Positions 17,267-26,605 of a stretch of 64,000 nt of DNA are shown here, piece by piece. The stretch is taken from assembly GCF_042788235.1 (NCBI RefSeq), contig NZ_JBHZOL010000085.1, forward strand, positions 51,982-115,981, in the 5' to 3' direction. A program made the position numbers and the translations under genes. How positions within the stretch are numbered: the first letter of the stretch is position 1; every line of letters starts with the position of its first letter. Below the pieces are notes generated by a model, which searched no databases, was not told the DNA's origin, and worked only from the letters and a program-made list of their open reading frames with translations. Source of the stretch: Sphaerothrix epifaneia. GTDB taxonomy: Bacteria; Cyanobacteriota; Cyanobacteriia; Phormidesmidales; Phormidesmidaceae.

Positions 17267-18174
17267 TAGCTTTCAACTCCTGTCGTGCTGCGGACTCTGC
17301 TGATACCCAAGCCTGCTAACCCGACAACAGCTACCAAAATTAAAAAGGTAACTACCACCAGTGCAGCCCCATAGCCAAAATCGAGATAGCGCATCACTGT
17401 TGCATAGACATAGAGCGAAACCATTTCGGTTGCGCCCCCCGGCCCCCCCTCGGTCATGACTTGAATCAGGTCGAAAATGCCGAAGGACTGAGCAAAGCGA
17501 AACAACATAGCAATCAAAATTTGTGGCATCAGCAGCGGTAGCGTGATTTGCCGAAAACTTTGCCACGGACTTGCCCCATCGATTGCGTGTGCTTCATATA
17601 AATCTGCTGAAATCGATTGCAAGCCTGCTAACAGCAAAATCGCAATAAACGAAGTGGTTTTCCAGACATCAGCGGCAATTACCGCCACCATTGCCCACTG
17701 CGGATCGCCTAACCAGTTAACAGGCTGATCAATGATGTGAAACCAATTCAGCAACATGTCGTTCCAGACGCCATACTGGTCGTTAAAAATCCAGCGCCAA
17801 GCTAGGGCAATTAGGGCGGTTGGCAACGCCCAAGGCAAAATAGCGATGGTGCGAACCGCTCCTCTGCCTCGAAAAGCTTGATTGAGCGCCAGTGCCACAC
17901 ACATGCCCAAAATTAGCTCGATGATCAAAGAGACGCTGGTAAAAACAGCGGTATGGATAATGCTGTTCCAAAAGCGGCTGTCGAGCGCCATTCGCACATA
18001 ATTGTCAAAGCCGATAAAGACGGTGTCTAGCCCGGTGCTAAGGTTTTGAGCAAATAGACTCAGAATAAACGCCCGTATAATCGGGTAAGCATAGACCAGC
18101 AGCAGCAGCAAAGCAGCCGGCAAAATTAGCAACCAGCCTGTGCGAACTTCTCGGCTGCGAAGTTTTCCTTGCAT
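17266..18174 (-). CDS. ggtC: Sugar ABC permease, MalF type (GgtC-like)
   Basis: The 302-residue product starts with a short basic cytoplasmic segment and contains six membrane helices. The permease EAA motif appears as YEAHAIDGASPWQSFRQITLP near residue 210. MSLYVYATVMRYLDFGYGAAL near the end is typical of MalF-type subunits of carbohydrate importers. It starts 8 bp after the binding-protein gene and overlaps the next permease by one base. Specificity is set by the binding protein, so glucosylglycerol or disaccharide transport is inferred from operon type only. Confidence 0.88.
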   Translation of the reverse strand: MQGKLRSREVRTGWLLILPAALLLLLVYAYPIIRAFILSLFAQNLSTGLDTVFIGFDNYVRMALDSRFWNSIIHTAVFTSVSLIIELILGMCVALALNQAFRGRGAVRTIAILPWALPTALIALAWRWIFNDQYGVWNDMLLNWFHIIDQPVNWLGDPQWAMVAVIAADVWKTTSFIAILLLAGLQSISADLYEAHAIDGASPWQSFRQITLPLLMPQILIAMLFRFAQSFGIFDLIQVMTEGGPGGATEMVSLYVYATVMRYLDFGYGAALVVVTFLILVAVVGLAGLGISRVRSTTGVES

Positions 18175-18182
18175 GGTTTCTC

Positions 18183-19523
18183 CTATGACTGCTGGGTAAC
18201 ATTACTACCAAGTACCCGTCGGGTTTCACCCGCTGCCGCATTCATGGCATCTTCGGGGCTGATTTGATTGGTAAGGGCGGCGCTGAGATAGCGCTGCAAA
18301 ATATCAGAAATTTGGGCGTACTGACCCACAGGCGGGCGGGGCACGGTTTCTTCTGCTACCTGAGCCAGTTCTTGATAGTGATTGTATTTGGCTAAAATCT
18401 CTGGATCTTCAAACAGATCGCGACGGCTAGGCACGTAAGAATACTCCAGCACAAAGGTTTTCTGTGCTTCGCGGCTGGTGAGAAATTCTACCACTCGCCA
18501 TGCTTCATCGGGGTGAGGGGTCGTTGCTGAAATAGCGAACCCCCAACCACCCAAACAGGCGGCGGCATCGGCATCAGGGGCATGCACCATTGGCTTGAGA
18601 CCGACCTTACCTTGAACGGGAGTTCCTTCGCGGTTGACTTGCGCCCACGCATAAGGCCAGTTGCGCATAAACACGGCATTGCCATTTTCAAACAGGCGGA
18701 GGGCGTCTTCTTCGATGTAGTTGGTGACGCCGGGGGGAGTAATATTTTCAGCTATCAGAGTGCGCAAAAATTCGACTGCTTGATAGGCTGCTGGGCTATC
18801 AAGACCAACTTCTAGGGTTTCTGGATTGACCCAAAAGCCGCCGTAGCCCGCAATCACTTCTACAAAAACGGTGGCAAGCCCTTCATACTGTTTGCCCTGC
18901 CAGGAGAAACCCCACGGTACCTGACCTTGTTCTTGTAAGGTTTTGGCTGTTTGCTCTAACGCCTCAAAGGTTTCCGGCGGTTCAAGTCCGGCCTGTTGCA
19001 AGAGGTCGCTGCGATAGTAGAGCATGCCCATATCGGTGCGGAAAGGCATGCGGTAAAATCCGCCCTGATAGCGGCCTGCTTCTACGTCAGCTTCTAAAAA
19101 GGCGGTGAGGTCGGCTTCGTTGACGCGATCGCTTAAATCCATCAACCATCCGGCTGCTGCAAACTTTGGCACCCAAACGACATCTGCATAAACGACATCG
19201 TAGGGAGAATCACCGAGTAAAAAGGAGGTGGTATAAAGGTTTTCAACTGCGTCGCTAGCATTGGGGCCGCGAATCATTTCGAGATCAATGTCGGGATTTT
19301 GGGCTTCAAATTCCTGTTCGAGGATCTCTAGCTGATCGACTTCCAGCGATCGCACCAGAAAAGAGACGCTAACTTTTTCTTGCGTAAAGGCGTTGAGGCT
19401 AGAAAAGAGGATGCCTGCACACACAACAAAGGCGATCGCCAGCCAGCCTAAACGCGATCGCCTCCAATGCGGCGAGAATTTTCCTGTTTTGAAAACTCTC
19501 AACAATATTTCCCAAGGTTTCAT
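18183..19523 (-). CDS. ggtB: ABC transporter sugar-binding protein (GgtB-like)
   Basis: The 446-residue product has a basic N-terminus and a hydrophobic helix (about residues 26-48) that acts as export signal or membrane anchor; no lipobox cysteine is obvious. The mature part has the family-1 extracellular binding-protein pattern: an EQEFEAQNPDIDLEM segment, YDVVYADVVWVPKFAAAGWL, and LGGWGFAISATTPHPDEAW in the C-terminal lobe. It is the first gene of the operon and is followed after 8 bp by the MalF-type permease. The whole set resembles Synechocystis ggtB-ggtC-ggtD plus ggtA, which handles compatible solutes. Substrate remains inferred. Confidence 0.85.
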   Translation of the reverse strand: MKPWEILLRVFKTGKFSPHWRRSRLGWLAIAFVVCAGILFSSLNAFTQEKVSVSFLVRSLEVDQLEILEQEFEAQNPDIDLEMIRGPNASDAVENLYTTSFLLGDSPYDVVYADVVWVPKFAAAGWLMDLSDRVNEADLTAFLEADVEAGRYQGGFYRMPFRTDMGMLYYRSDLLQQAGLEPPETFEALEQTAKTLQEQGQVPWGFSWQGKQYEGLATVFVEVIAGYGGFWVNPETLEVGLDSPAAYQAVEFLRTLIAENITPPGVTNYIEEDALRLFENGNAVFMRNWPYAWAQVNREGTPVQGKVGLKPMVHAPDADAAACLGGWGFAISATTPHPDEAWRVVEFLTSREAQKTFVLEYSYVPSRRDLFEDPEILAKYNHYQELAQVAEETVPRPPVGQYAQISDILQRYLSAALTNQISPEDAMNAAAGETRRVLGSNVTQQS

Positions 19524-19673
19524 GAGTTCAGCTTAAAAAGGGACGCCGCTAGGCGGCTTTCACCCGAACGAGTAAAGCTCAGGTGTGGAATTCTCTCCAT
19601 TGTAAGAACGGATATCTCTACAGAATGAGTGACGCCAAATAGGTTTGCATCTATTAAAAGACTGAAACGTTAC

Positions 19674-20114
19674 TCAAAACTGGCCTGAAAATTGAGCAAT
19701 AAAGTCTAGCAAAATTTGCTGATGGGGCAAGCCTAAGGGTCGATCTTCGGCCAGCTTTGCCGAATAACGATAACCCCGCTGTACGTCGGCAATAGAACAC
19801 AAGCCTAAATCTTGTCCTTCATTGAGCGTCAAAGCGTCAACGGCAACGGTCAGCGGGCCGTAGTAGACGTTGCGAATAATGTTTTGATCAACCCGGCGGT
19901 GGAAAAGTTCTAGCCGAGGCGCTAAATAGCCAATTTCTTCTTGCAGTTCTCGATAAACGGCTGTATCTGCCGATTCACCGGGTTCAATGTGGCCGCCAAA
20001 AAAGCTCCAGTGCCCAGGATAGACGATGGTGGGAATGTCGTCTCGCAACTGTAGCAAAAACTGGTTGTCTTGGTGCAAAATGGCGATCGCAACTTCAACA
20101 GGTGGCTGGGTCAT
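19674..20114 (-). CDS. Nudix hydrolase
   Basis: The 146-residue product contains a complete Nudix box, from GHIEPGESADTAVYREL to QEEIGY (about residues 41-63), with all conserved Gly, Glu and Arg positions. The preceding VEVAIAILHQDNQFLLQLRDD strand pattern is typical of the fold. These magnesium enzymes hydrolyse nucleoside diphosphate-linked compounds; the substrate cannot be read from the sequence. I use ATG 20114; an upstream in-frame TTG at 20123 is less likely. The gene is monocistronic, with a dispersed repeat copy just upstream of its start. Confidence 0.9.
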   Translation of the reverse strand: MTQPPVEVAIAILHQDNQFLLQLRDDIPTIVYPGHWSFFGGHIEPGESADTAVYRELQEEIGYLAPRLELFHRRVDQNIIRNVYYGPLTVAVDALTLNEGQDLGLCSIADVQRGYRYSAKLAEDRPLGLPHQQILLDFIAQFSGQF

Positions 20115-20133
20115 AGGAGGCAAAGCTTGATAG

Positions 20134-20230
20134 GGCTAAAGACGGCAGACTAAAGGCTGCAGGTAGCCTAAAAGGCTCTCTGCCAGAAGCTTTTCGTAAT
20201 TTAGGGGTTGAACCGGAGTGGCTACAACGA
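20134..20230 (+). repeat. Dispersed intergenic repeat, copy 3
   Basis: This segment runs from GGCTAAAGACGGCAGACTAAAGG to a CCGGAGTGGCTACAACGATC end. It shares with the other copies the AAAGGC and GCAG purine blocks, an AAGCTTTT middle and the GGTTGAACCGGAGTGGCTAC terminal motif. It lies upstream of the Nudix gene start. Confidence 0.5.
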
Positions 20231-20337
20231 TCACTATCTACCCAAAGGATAAGGCTCAATCAAACCCATGTTTTCTGACGTTGACGACCCCAAAACCCGC
20301 TAATTCTAGTGGGGCGATCGCTGCTGTTGCGCCATTG

Positions 20338-21681
20338 TCAGCGGCTTAAGCCGGGTAGATAGTTAACCAACGGCGGAAAGACAATAATCAGCACCAGCAC
20401 CAAAAGCTGCAGCACAATAAAAGGAGCGGCTCCTCGGTAGATATGGCCTGTTGTGACTGCTTTTGGTGCTACACCACGCAGATAAAAGAGGGCAAAACCA
20501 AATGGAGGCGTAAGAAAAGAGGTTTGCATATTTGCCCCAATGACTACGCCATACCAAACCAGCCCACTTAAGCCATAAAGCTGCTCAGCAATCGGGGCAA
20601 ACAACGGCACCACGATAAAGGCAATTTCAAAGAAGTCAATAAAAAAGCCTAAGACAAAAATCGTCAGCATGCTGACGACCAAAAAGCCAACCTCCCCACC
20701 CGGTAAACGGGTAAGGGCGTCAAAAATAAAGCGATCGCCGTTCAAACCTCTAAAAACCAGGCTAAAAGCGGTAGATCCCAGCAAAATAAAAATCACCATA
20801 CTGGTGGTGCGCAGCGTACTGTCGCAAACCTGCCGCAATCCCTGCCAGGTGAGCTGACGGTTAAGCGCCGCTAACACCAATGCGCCAACCCCGCCCAACG
20901 CTCCTGCTTCTGTCGGTGTGGCGACGCCAAAAAAGATGCTACCCAGCACTAGCAGAATCAGCACCAGAGGGGGCACCATCACCTTGAGCACTTTAAGCGC
21001 CAGCGATCGCCCCCTGACGGCTAGCAATTCTTTGGGTAAGGCCGGAGCCAGATCAGGCCGCAGGTTTGCCACCACCAGCACATGCAGGGCAAACGCTGCC
21101 GCCATCATCAACCCCGGAATTAAAGAGCCAATAAACAAATCTCCCACCGAGATGCCGAGCTGATCAGCCAGCACCACCAGCACAATACTGGGCGGCACAA
21201 TCTGTCCCAGCGTGCCGGAAGCCGCAATTGCCCCAGCTGCCAGCGATTTGTCATAGCCATAGCGCAGCATCGTTGGCAGCGAAATTAACCCCATTGTCAC
21301 CACCGTCGCCGCCACCACTCCGGTCGTCGCTGCCAGCAGTGCCCCTACCACCACCACTGCCAGGGCTAAACCGCCACGGACGCGGCCAAAAAGCTGACCC
21401 ATCGTTTCGAGCAGGTTTTCGGCAATGCCCGATTTTTCTAGCATTGCCCCCATAAAAATAAAGTAGGGAATCGCCAGCAGCGTAAAGTTTTGCATAATGC
21501 CGAAAATGCGCTGCGGCATTGCCGTCAAAAAAATAGGATCAAAGACGCCGAGCGAAATGCCAATAATGGCAAACAGCACCGCTACCCCACCTAGCGAAAA
21601 GGCTACCGGATAGCCCAGCGATAGCAGCACCAAAGCCCCGCCAAACATCGTGGGGCCAAGCCATTCATAAGCGAAGGTCAT
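20338..21681 (-). CDS. TRAP transporter large permease (DctM type)
   Basis: The 447-residue product has about 12 membrane helices. It carries the DctM signatures GVFDPIFLTAMPQRIFGIMQNF, LLAIPYFIFMGAMLEKSG, the LPTMLRYGYDKSLAAGAIAASGTLGQIVPPS block and IGANMQTSFLTPPFGFALFYLRGV. It is the energy-coupling subunit of a TRAP importer driven by a sodium or proton gradient. It starts inside the end of the small-permease gene (17-bp overlap), so the two are coupled. No periplasmic DctP receptor gene is adjacent, which is unusual for a TRAP system. Confidence 0.93.
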   Translation of the reverse strand: MTFAYEWLGPTMFGGALVLLSLGYPVAFSLGGVAVLFAIIGISLGVFDPIFLTAMPQRIFGIMQNFTLLAIPYFIFMGAMLEKSGIAENLLETMGQLFGRVRGGLALAVVVVGALLAATTGVVAATVVTMGLISLPTMLRYGYDKSLAAGAIAASGTLGQIVPPSIVLVVLADQLGISVGDLFIGSLIPGLMMAAAFALHVLVVANLRPDLAPALPKELLAVRGRSLALKVLKVMVPPLVLILLVLGSIFFGVATPTEAGALGGVGALVLAALNRQLTWQGLRQVCDSTLRTTSMVIFILLGSTAFSLVFRGLNGDRFIFDALTRLPGGEVGFLVVSMLTIFVLGFFIDFFEIAFIVVPLFAPIAEQLYGLSGLVWYGVVIGANMQTSFLTPPFGFALFYLRGVAPKAVTTGHIYRGAAPFIVLQLLVLVLIIVFPPLVNYLPGLSR

Positions 21682-22234
21682 GATCGTCCTCCGCCGTTGA
21701 GGGAGTTGTGAGAATAGCTAGATTTTTAATTGTTTCTGAAATGCCTTGCAAAATCAGCAGGCCAAAGCTGATGGGGATAAAACTTTTAATGGGATAGCGA
21801 GGCAAGCCACCCGGATCAGGAGAAACCTCGCGGATAGCCCAAGCGGCCAGAACCGCCTTCCACGAAAATACAATCACCAATCCGCAAAACGGCAGCAAAA
21901 ATAGCAGCGTGCCGACTAACTCAGCGATCGCTTTACGCTTACCCTGCCAGCGAGCTTGAAAGACATCAACCCGCACATGGCCGTTATGCTTCAGCGTATA
22001 AGCAGCCCCCAGCAAAAACACCAGATCAAACAAATACCACTGGCTTTCAATCAGAGCGTTGGAACTAAGGTTCTGGCCGATAAAGTAGCCCAAGTAGCGA
22101 CCGACTACATTCCACACGCCAATGCCTAGCATTAGCAGCACCAGCCAGTAGGCCAAACGACCTATGGCCTCATTAAACCGATCAATCCAGCGGGAAATTT
22201 GCAGCAGCCTTTCCACAGTTATTTTCTGAGCCAT
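21665..22234 (-). CDS. TRAP transporter small permease (DctQ type)
   Basis: The 189-residue product has four membrane helices. It carries the DctQ-type NVVGRYLGY, LIESQWYLFDLVFLLGAAYTL and HVRVDVF motifs. DctQ subunits pair with DctM to form the TRAP membrane complex. ATG 22234 (MAQKITV) is the likely start; a 5' in-frame TTG at 22288 would add an atypical N-terminus. The gene overlaps dctM by 17 bp and is divergent from a methyltransferase gene. In cyanobacteria, DctM/DctQ pairs have been linked to glutamate or other organic-acid uptake, but the substrate is unknown here. Confidence 0.9.
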   Translation of the reverse strand: MAQKITVERLLQISRWIDRFNEAIGRLAYWLVLLMLGIGVWNVVGRYLGYFIGQNLSSNALIESQWYLFDLVFLLGAAYTLKHNGHVRVDVFQARWQGKRKAIAELVGTLLFLLPFCGLVIVFSWKAVLAAWAIREVSPDPGGLPRYPIKSFIPISFGLLILQGISETIKNLAILTTPSTAEDDHDLRL

Positions 22235-22348
22235 AAAAAGGGCGATCGCTGAATTTGCCCTGCCGTCAAACCCAGCCGACCATGTCAATCTGTCGTAGTA
22301 TTTTACAGCGATGCCGTTCCCTTCCTTTGCCGCTCAGCCCGCTCTGTT

Positions 22349-22855
22349 ATGCGATCGCGCTACGAACAGCTACCTCGCCATTCGTTAATTATTTGTGCTT
22401 CGCTGGTGCAAAACGCGATGAACTTAGGGGCATTGTGTCGAACCGTCGAGGTTTTTCGCTTGCAAGCGCTGGTGTTGCCGACCTTAGCCGTTGTGCAAGA
22501 TCGGCAATTTCGTAAGTTAGCTGCTTCAGCGCATCAGTGGCAACCTTTGCAAGCCTGTTCTGCCGATTGCTTAGTCAGCCAAATTCAAGCTTGGCAGCAG
22601 CAAGGTTACGGGGTTTATGCTTTAACACCAGCGGCTACCGCTAAAAAGTTACCGCTGTTTGAGTTTCCGCAAAAAGCTGTGTTAGTACTCGGTCGAGAGC
22701 TGACTGGAGTCCCCCCAGAGATTATGCAGGCTTGCCAGGGGGCGATCGCTATTCCGCAATTGGGTTTAGTGGAATCTTTAAATGTCAGTACAGCAGCGGC
22801 GATCGCCATTTATGCCTATACACAGCAGCATGGCTTGCCAGAACCAGAGGGTTGA
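22349..22855 (+). CDS. SpoU/TrmH-family RNA methyltransferase
   Basis: The 168-residue product carries the SPOUT motifs. Motif 1 is NAMNLGALCRTVEVF near residue 22, motif 2 is VLVLGRELTGVP near residue 115, and motif 3 is LGLVESLNVSTAAAIAIY near residue 137. These form the trefoil-knot S-adenosylmethionine site used for 2'-O-ribose methylation of tRNA or rRNA. The protein is short and lacks an N-terminal RNA-binding extension, as in TrmL- or TrmH-type minimal enzymes. The exact nucleotide target cannot be told. It is divergent from the TRAP genes. Confidence 0.88.
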   Translation: MRSRYEQLPRHSLIICASLVQNAMNLGALCRTVEVFRLQALVLPTLAVVQDRQFRKLAASAHQWQPLQACSADCLVSQIQAWQQQGYGVYALTPAATAKKLPLFEFPQKAVLVLGRELTGVPPEIMQACQGAIAIPQLGLVESLNVSTAAAIAIYAYTQQHGLPEPEG

Positions 22856-23222
22856 CGCTAAAGCAGATTTTGGTCAACATTGGGTATTATTACGGATTTT
22901 ATTAATAAACAAAGGCATTTTTAGGCGCAATTGAGTTTATATTCCTAAATTATTTTTGGCTTAACCCCTGGCTAAAACGCTCTTAAAGTCTTTTCGCTAA
23001 CTTAAGCCTGTAAGACCGATTCTTCAAAGTAAAGGTACAGACGAAAATGCCGAAACGTCTGCAGAGCAAAGACTGTTCAATTCAAAATCGAGAATTGATA
23101 TAAGTCCGGCATCTTTGGTTTGGTTAAAGCTCAATATGTCATGGCAAAAGCATTCGTTGCTATGCGAATTTATATTTTGCCAATCCTGCTTAAATGGTTA
23201 AAATTAAAGCCCCTTAGCCCCT
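22856..23222. other. 367-bp intergenic region, no gene seen
   Basis: The stretch is AT-rich relative to its neighbours and has stop codons in all frames. It probably holds the promoter and 5' leader of the phosphoesterase gene at 23223. I found no hairpin or repeat worth naming. Confidence 0.5.
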
Positions 23223-24335
23223 ATGAATAAACTCACTAAAATCTGTCTACCGCTTGCGATCGCGGCTACGCTGATGTCAGCAGTGCTGCCTAAAGTATGG
23301 GCTGATGGCCCTGGTGATGAGGACAGAGAAGGCCGTGGCAGAAGAGCTTTTCAATTTGCTCTGATTACTGATGTACCCTACAACGCTGGCGAAGTAACGC
23401 AATTTGACAACGTGATTGCGGAAATTAACGCCGAGCGAAGCCTAAGCTTTGTGCTGCATGGGGGTGATATTAAAAGTGGCTCTTCAGCTTGTTCTGATCA
23501 ACTGTTTCAAGAGCGCTTTAATCAATATCAAAAATTCAACTTGCCCTTTATTTATACCCCCGGCGATAACGAATGGACAGATTGCCATCGAGAAGCGGCT
23601 GGTCAATTTAATCCCATTGAGCGTTTAGCTAAAATTCGAGAAATTTTTTACCCGCGTCCTGGCTTCTCTACGGGTAGGCGACCCCAGCGGGTAGTGTCGC
23701 AAGCGAGCCGTTCTGGATTTGAAAAATATGTTGAAAACCAGATTTGGATCAAAAACGGCGTTGTGTTTTCTGCCATTCACGTCGTCGGTAGCAATAATAA
23801 CCTCAGCCCTTGGAGTGGTATTGGTGAAACGCTGACAGGTGCTCAAGTTCCCACCCAGCCTAATGAATGTCAGGGACGCTCTAACCGCGTCGATCTTTGC
23901 CGAGAGCGTACAGCCGAATATCAAGAACGCTTGGCGGCAGCTTTAGATTGGCTAGATAAAACTTTTCAGGCTGCTGAACGTTTGAACAGCGCTGGCGTAT
24001 TTATTTTGATTCACGCCAATCCTGGTTTTGAGCTGGCTACTGACGATCCTGAACGTACTGGGTTTAATGCTTTTCTAGAGGCTTTAGCGACGAAGTCAAT
24101 TGAGTTTGGTAAGCCTGTTGTTTTGGCGCAGGGCGATTCCCATTTTTTGCTGATTGACAAGCCGCTTTTTGCTCAAGCAACGGATGGTTCAAATCGACGT
24201 ATTCCCAACTTCACCCGCATTCAGGCTTTTGGCACCCCCGATGTTTACTGGATCCGGGTAACGGTTGATCCCAACCGGGCGGGCGTCTTCTTGTTTGAAC
24301 CTGTCATTGTTGAGGAAAACCAACCTGTCTTTTAA
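23223..24335 (+). CDS. Exported metallophosphoesterase
   Basis: The 370-residue product begins with a signal peptide (hydrophobic residues 7-24, cleavage after a WADG-like site). It has the calcineurin-like phosphoesterase blocks: FALITDVPYN, VLHGGDIKSGS, YTPGDNEWTDC, FILIHANPGF and VLAQGDSHFLL. The first motif has Asp but no His two residues later, so the usual DxH is changed to DxP. Other metal ligands (GD, GDNE, H, GDSH) are present. Four cysteines (near C86, C118, C219, C228) could form disulfides outside the cytoplasm. Substrate is unknown. A strong terminator follows. Confidence 0.82.
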   Translation: MNKLTKICLPLAIAATLMSAVLPKVWADGPGDEDREGRGRRAFQFALITDVPYNAGEVTQFDNVIAEINAERSLSFVLHGGDIKSGSSACSDQLFQERFNQYQKFNLPFIYTPGDNEWTDCHREAAGQFNPIERLAKIREIFYPRPGFSTGRRPQRVVSQASRSGFEKYVENQIWIKNGVVFSAIHVVGSNNNLSPWSGIGETLTGAQVPTQPNECQGRSNRVDLCRERTAEYQERLAAALDWLDKTFQAAERLNSAGVFILIHANPGFELATDDPERTGFNAFLEALATKSIEFGKPVVLAQGDSHFLLIDKPLFAQATDGSNRRIPNFTRIQAFGTPDVYWIRVTVDPNRAGVFLFEPVIVEENQPVF

Positions 24336-24412
24336 GGCTATCTAGTCAGCTCTGACTGGCAGAAGATACCCCACCCTCGCTTTGCAGCAAGGCTTCAGCG
24401 ATTCCCGATTGT

Positions 24413-24445
24413 GCCTGATCAGCAACGACTGATCAGGCTCTTTTT
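24413..24445 (+). terminator. Intrinsic terminator after the phosphoesterase gene
   Basis: A perfect 10-bp stem GCCTGATCAG/CTGATCAGGC (24413-24422 and 24429-24438) with a 6-nt loop is followed by TCTTTTTT. It lies 78 bp after the phosphoesterase stop and immediately before the convergent stress gene. Confidence 0.9.
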
Positions 24446-24452
24446 TGTCAAG

Positions 24453-24881
24453 CTACTGGCGCAAAACTAAAACGGGGCAATGAGAAAACCGAACCACGCG
24501 TTCAGCCACTGAACCCAAGAAAAAGCGAGCAATGCCTGTTCGTCCGTGGGACGGAATCACAATTAGATTGATGTCGTTTTGCGTGGCATAGTCGATAATT
24601 TCAGAGCTGGCATTACCAACAACGACTTTGAAGTGTAGTTTGCTGTCGGTTTCTGAAGCGCGTTTTTCGTAGAAGGCTTTTTCAACGCTTTGGCGACGAC
24701 TTTGGTTATCGATTGTCTCCCAAACGACACCGGGATCAGTGGCTTCTAGCGGTGGTAAAACATGCAAAACGTGAATTTTGGTTGGATCCCCCACAAATTC
24801 TAGCGTGTCGTCTAAGGCTCGAAAGGCTTCTTCTGAAAAATCAACGGGGACAAGAATGCGCTCTTGTAAAAATAAAGTCAT
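24453..24881 (-). CDS. Universal stress protein (UspA family)
   Basis: The 142-residue product is a single UspA domain. It has the N-terminal ILVPVDFSEEAFRAL strand-helix, the VVVGNASSEIIDYA segment, and the ATP-binding-type motif VIPSHGRTGIARFFLGSVAERVVR, followed by CPVLVLRQ. The G-2x-G-9x-G(S) motif suggests nucleotide binding. Such proteins help cells survive stress without a defined reaction. It is monocistronic; the start is at ATG 24881. The gene shares the convergent terminator region with the phosphoesterase gene. Confidence 0.92.
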   Translation of the reverse strand: MTLFLQERILVPVDFSEEAFRALDDTLEFVGDPTKIHVLHVLPPLEATDPGVVWETIDNQSRRQSVEKAFYEKRASETDSKLHFKVVVGNASSEIIDYATQNDINLIVIPSHGRTGIARFFLGSVAERVVRFSHCPVLVLRQ

Positions 24882-25068
24882 TTTCTAAAGGAAATCGATG
24901 TAGGGCAATCGCGAACTTAATCACTATCATCGATAATTGCGGCGCTTTGTCTGCCAACTTAACTACAAATCTTTGCGCGGGTAGCTGTCAGGCTCAGTCG
25001 TTAGCGGGTAGTGATTCTGGTGGGCAATACGTTACGATGCCAGCGTCTGCTGTGTGAAGCAAGCGTCT

Positions 25069-25860
25069 ATGAGTTCTTCTACCCCACAAACGCCCGCAAA
25101 ATCAGGTTGGGCACTGGCGATCGCTACCCTAGCGGCAATTTTGGCAACGTTGATTGTAAATACGTTGTCGAATCTGTATCCGCCGCAGGGGCGCAACATT
25201 GGCGAAATTTCTAACACCATTCTGAGCGGCGTTTTAATTACGCCTGCTAGCTATGCCTTTGCCATTTGGGGCGTTATTTATGTGGGGCTGGTTGCCTATG
25301 GGCTGTATCAGCTTAAACCTGCTCAACGGCAAGCCGCTGCCCTTCAGCGCGTTAATGTTCGCTTGATCGTGGCGTGTGTGGCTCAGATTATTTGGGTGTA
25401 TTTATTTACGCTACAGCTTTTTAACCTATCGGTTTTGGCTATACTGGCAATTTTGTTTGCTTTGATTGGCGCTTACTTGCAGGTTAATTCTGCGCGATCG
25501 CGAGTTTCTCGGCCTTATCGCTGGTTTGCTCAAATCCCGTTGAGTGTTTATCTTGCCTGGATTTCTGTAGCCACGATTGTCAATATTGCTTCTGCTCTTT
25601 ACAGCTCAAACTGGACAGGCTGGGGGTTGAGTAGTGCAGGCTGGACGGTTTTGATGTTGATTGTGGGTGGATTATTGGCTGCGATCGTGGCTCTACAGCG
25701 ATCGGATGTGGCCTTTACGCTGGTATACGTTTGGGCTTATAGCGCGATCGCGCTGCGACATCTAGCAGCGCCAACCCTTTGGCTGACCGCCGCAGGGTTA
25801 GCCCTTAGCCTGTTAATCATTTTGAGTATTGGCCGCATCCGTCGTCGCGCCCCGCTTTAG
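25069..25860 (+). CDS. TspO/MBR-related tryptophan-rich membrane protein
   Basis: The 263-residue product has about seven or eight membrane helices. Segments such as YAFAIWGVIYVGLVAYGLYQL near residue 65 and SVYLAWISVATIVNIASAL near 165 match the core of cyanobacterial proteins annotated as tryptophan-rich sensory (TspO-related) proteins. These are longer than the classical five-helix TspO (about 160 residues), and no porphyrin-binding role has been shown for them. I chose ATG 25069 over an in-frame GTG at 25054. It is monocistronic with its own upstream region. Confidence 0.75.
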   Translation: MSSSTPQTPAKSGWALAIATLAAILATLIVNTLSNLYPPQGRNIGEISNTILSGVLITPASYAFAIWGVIYVGLVAYGLYQLKPAQRQAAALQRVNVRLIVACVAQIIWVYLFTLQLFNLSVLAILAILFALIGAYLQVNSARSRVSRPYRWFAQIPLSVYLAWISVATIVNIASALYSSNWTGWGLSSAGWTVLMLIVGGLLAAIVALQRSDVAFTLVYVWAYSAIALRHLAAPTLWLTAAGLALSLLIILSIGRIRRRAPL

Positions 25861-26036
25861 AGCGGCTTGTTTGAAGAGAGCCTCAGTATTTACTGGCACT
25901 AGCGTGGCCTTGAGGCAAGTTCTGTAGAGAAATGATGAAATTGTGGTTGACTTCTGAATCTTGAACGCCCACGCGTGAAGTGTATAGCTAGAGCTTAACG
26001 CTCAACTTTATTTGATTGTAAAGGAGCTTGCATTTA

Positions 26037-26405
26037 ATGACGTTTCGTTCAATGCTACGTTTCGGCCTGGTAGCTTCAGGCGTGGCTTCTGTAATGGTGC
26101 TCAGTACGGTGGCGGCAAAGGCGCAAAGCCGAGATCTTTGGCTTTATAACGGCGACTCCGTGACGGTAGAAGGCTACTTTCTGGAAGAAGAAGGTATTTA
26201 CGGTTGGTGCGATGAAGACTGCTACGATCTTGACCTGTTTTTGTATGACACAGCCGGGAATTTAGTTTGGCAAGATACCGCTGCCGATGCCAACCCTCAG
26301 GTTTATGCGCCTTATGAAGGCAACTTTATCGTAGAGGTCACTATGCCCAACTGCGACCATCCTGAAGGCTGCGCCGTTTGGGTCGATTCTGACGCTGGCT
26401 TCTAA
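26037..26405 (+). CDS. Small secreted acidic protein, function unknown
   Basis: The 122-residue product has a clear signal peptide (residues 1-29, ending AKAQS). The mature part of about 95 residues is acidic and has five cysteines, in GWCDEDCYD, MPNCDHPEGC and nearby. A strand pattern such as LDLFLYDTAGNLVWQD resembles a small beta-sandwich (pre-peptidase C-terminal-like) domain, but I cannot assign a family. A good ribosome site AAGGAG (26021-26026) sits 10 nt before ATG 26037 and fixes the start. It stands alone between the TspO-like gene and a minus-strand gene. Confidence 0.75.
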   Translation: MTFRSMLRFGLVASGVASVMVLSTVAAKAQSRDLWLYNGDSVTVEGYFLEEEGIYGWCDEDCYDLDLFLYDTAGNLVWQDTAADANPQVYAPYEGNFIVEVTMPNCDHPEGCAVWVDSDAGF

Positions 26406-26605
26406 CGTCGCTATCTTGCCACTTTGCTCAGTTAGAACTTTCTGATGACTGGGCGGGTTATGCGACTCATCTTGAACGCCAGCCCTAGCCAGCCTAAGGG
26501 ATGTGCAAAATTCTCTACAACGCACTTGGTCTTTTGACGATTGCTTAGGCTGGCTATTTTAGACTTTTTGTTCAAAAAACGAACGACAGCGCAGTGGCTA
26601 GGCGT

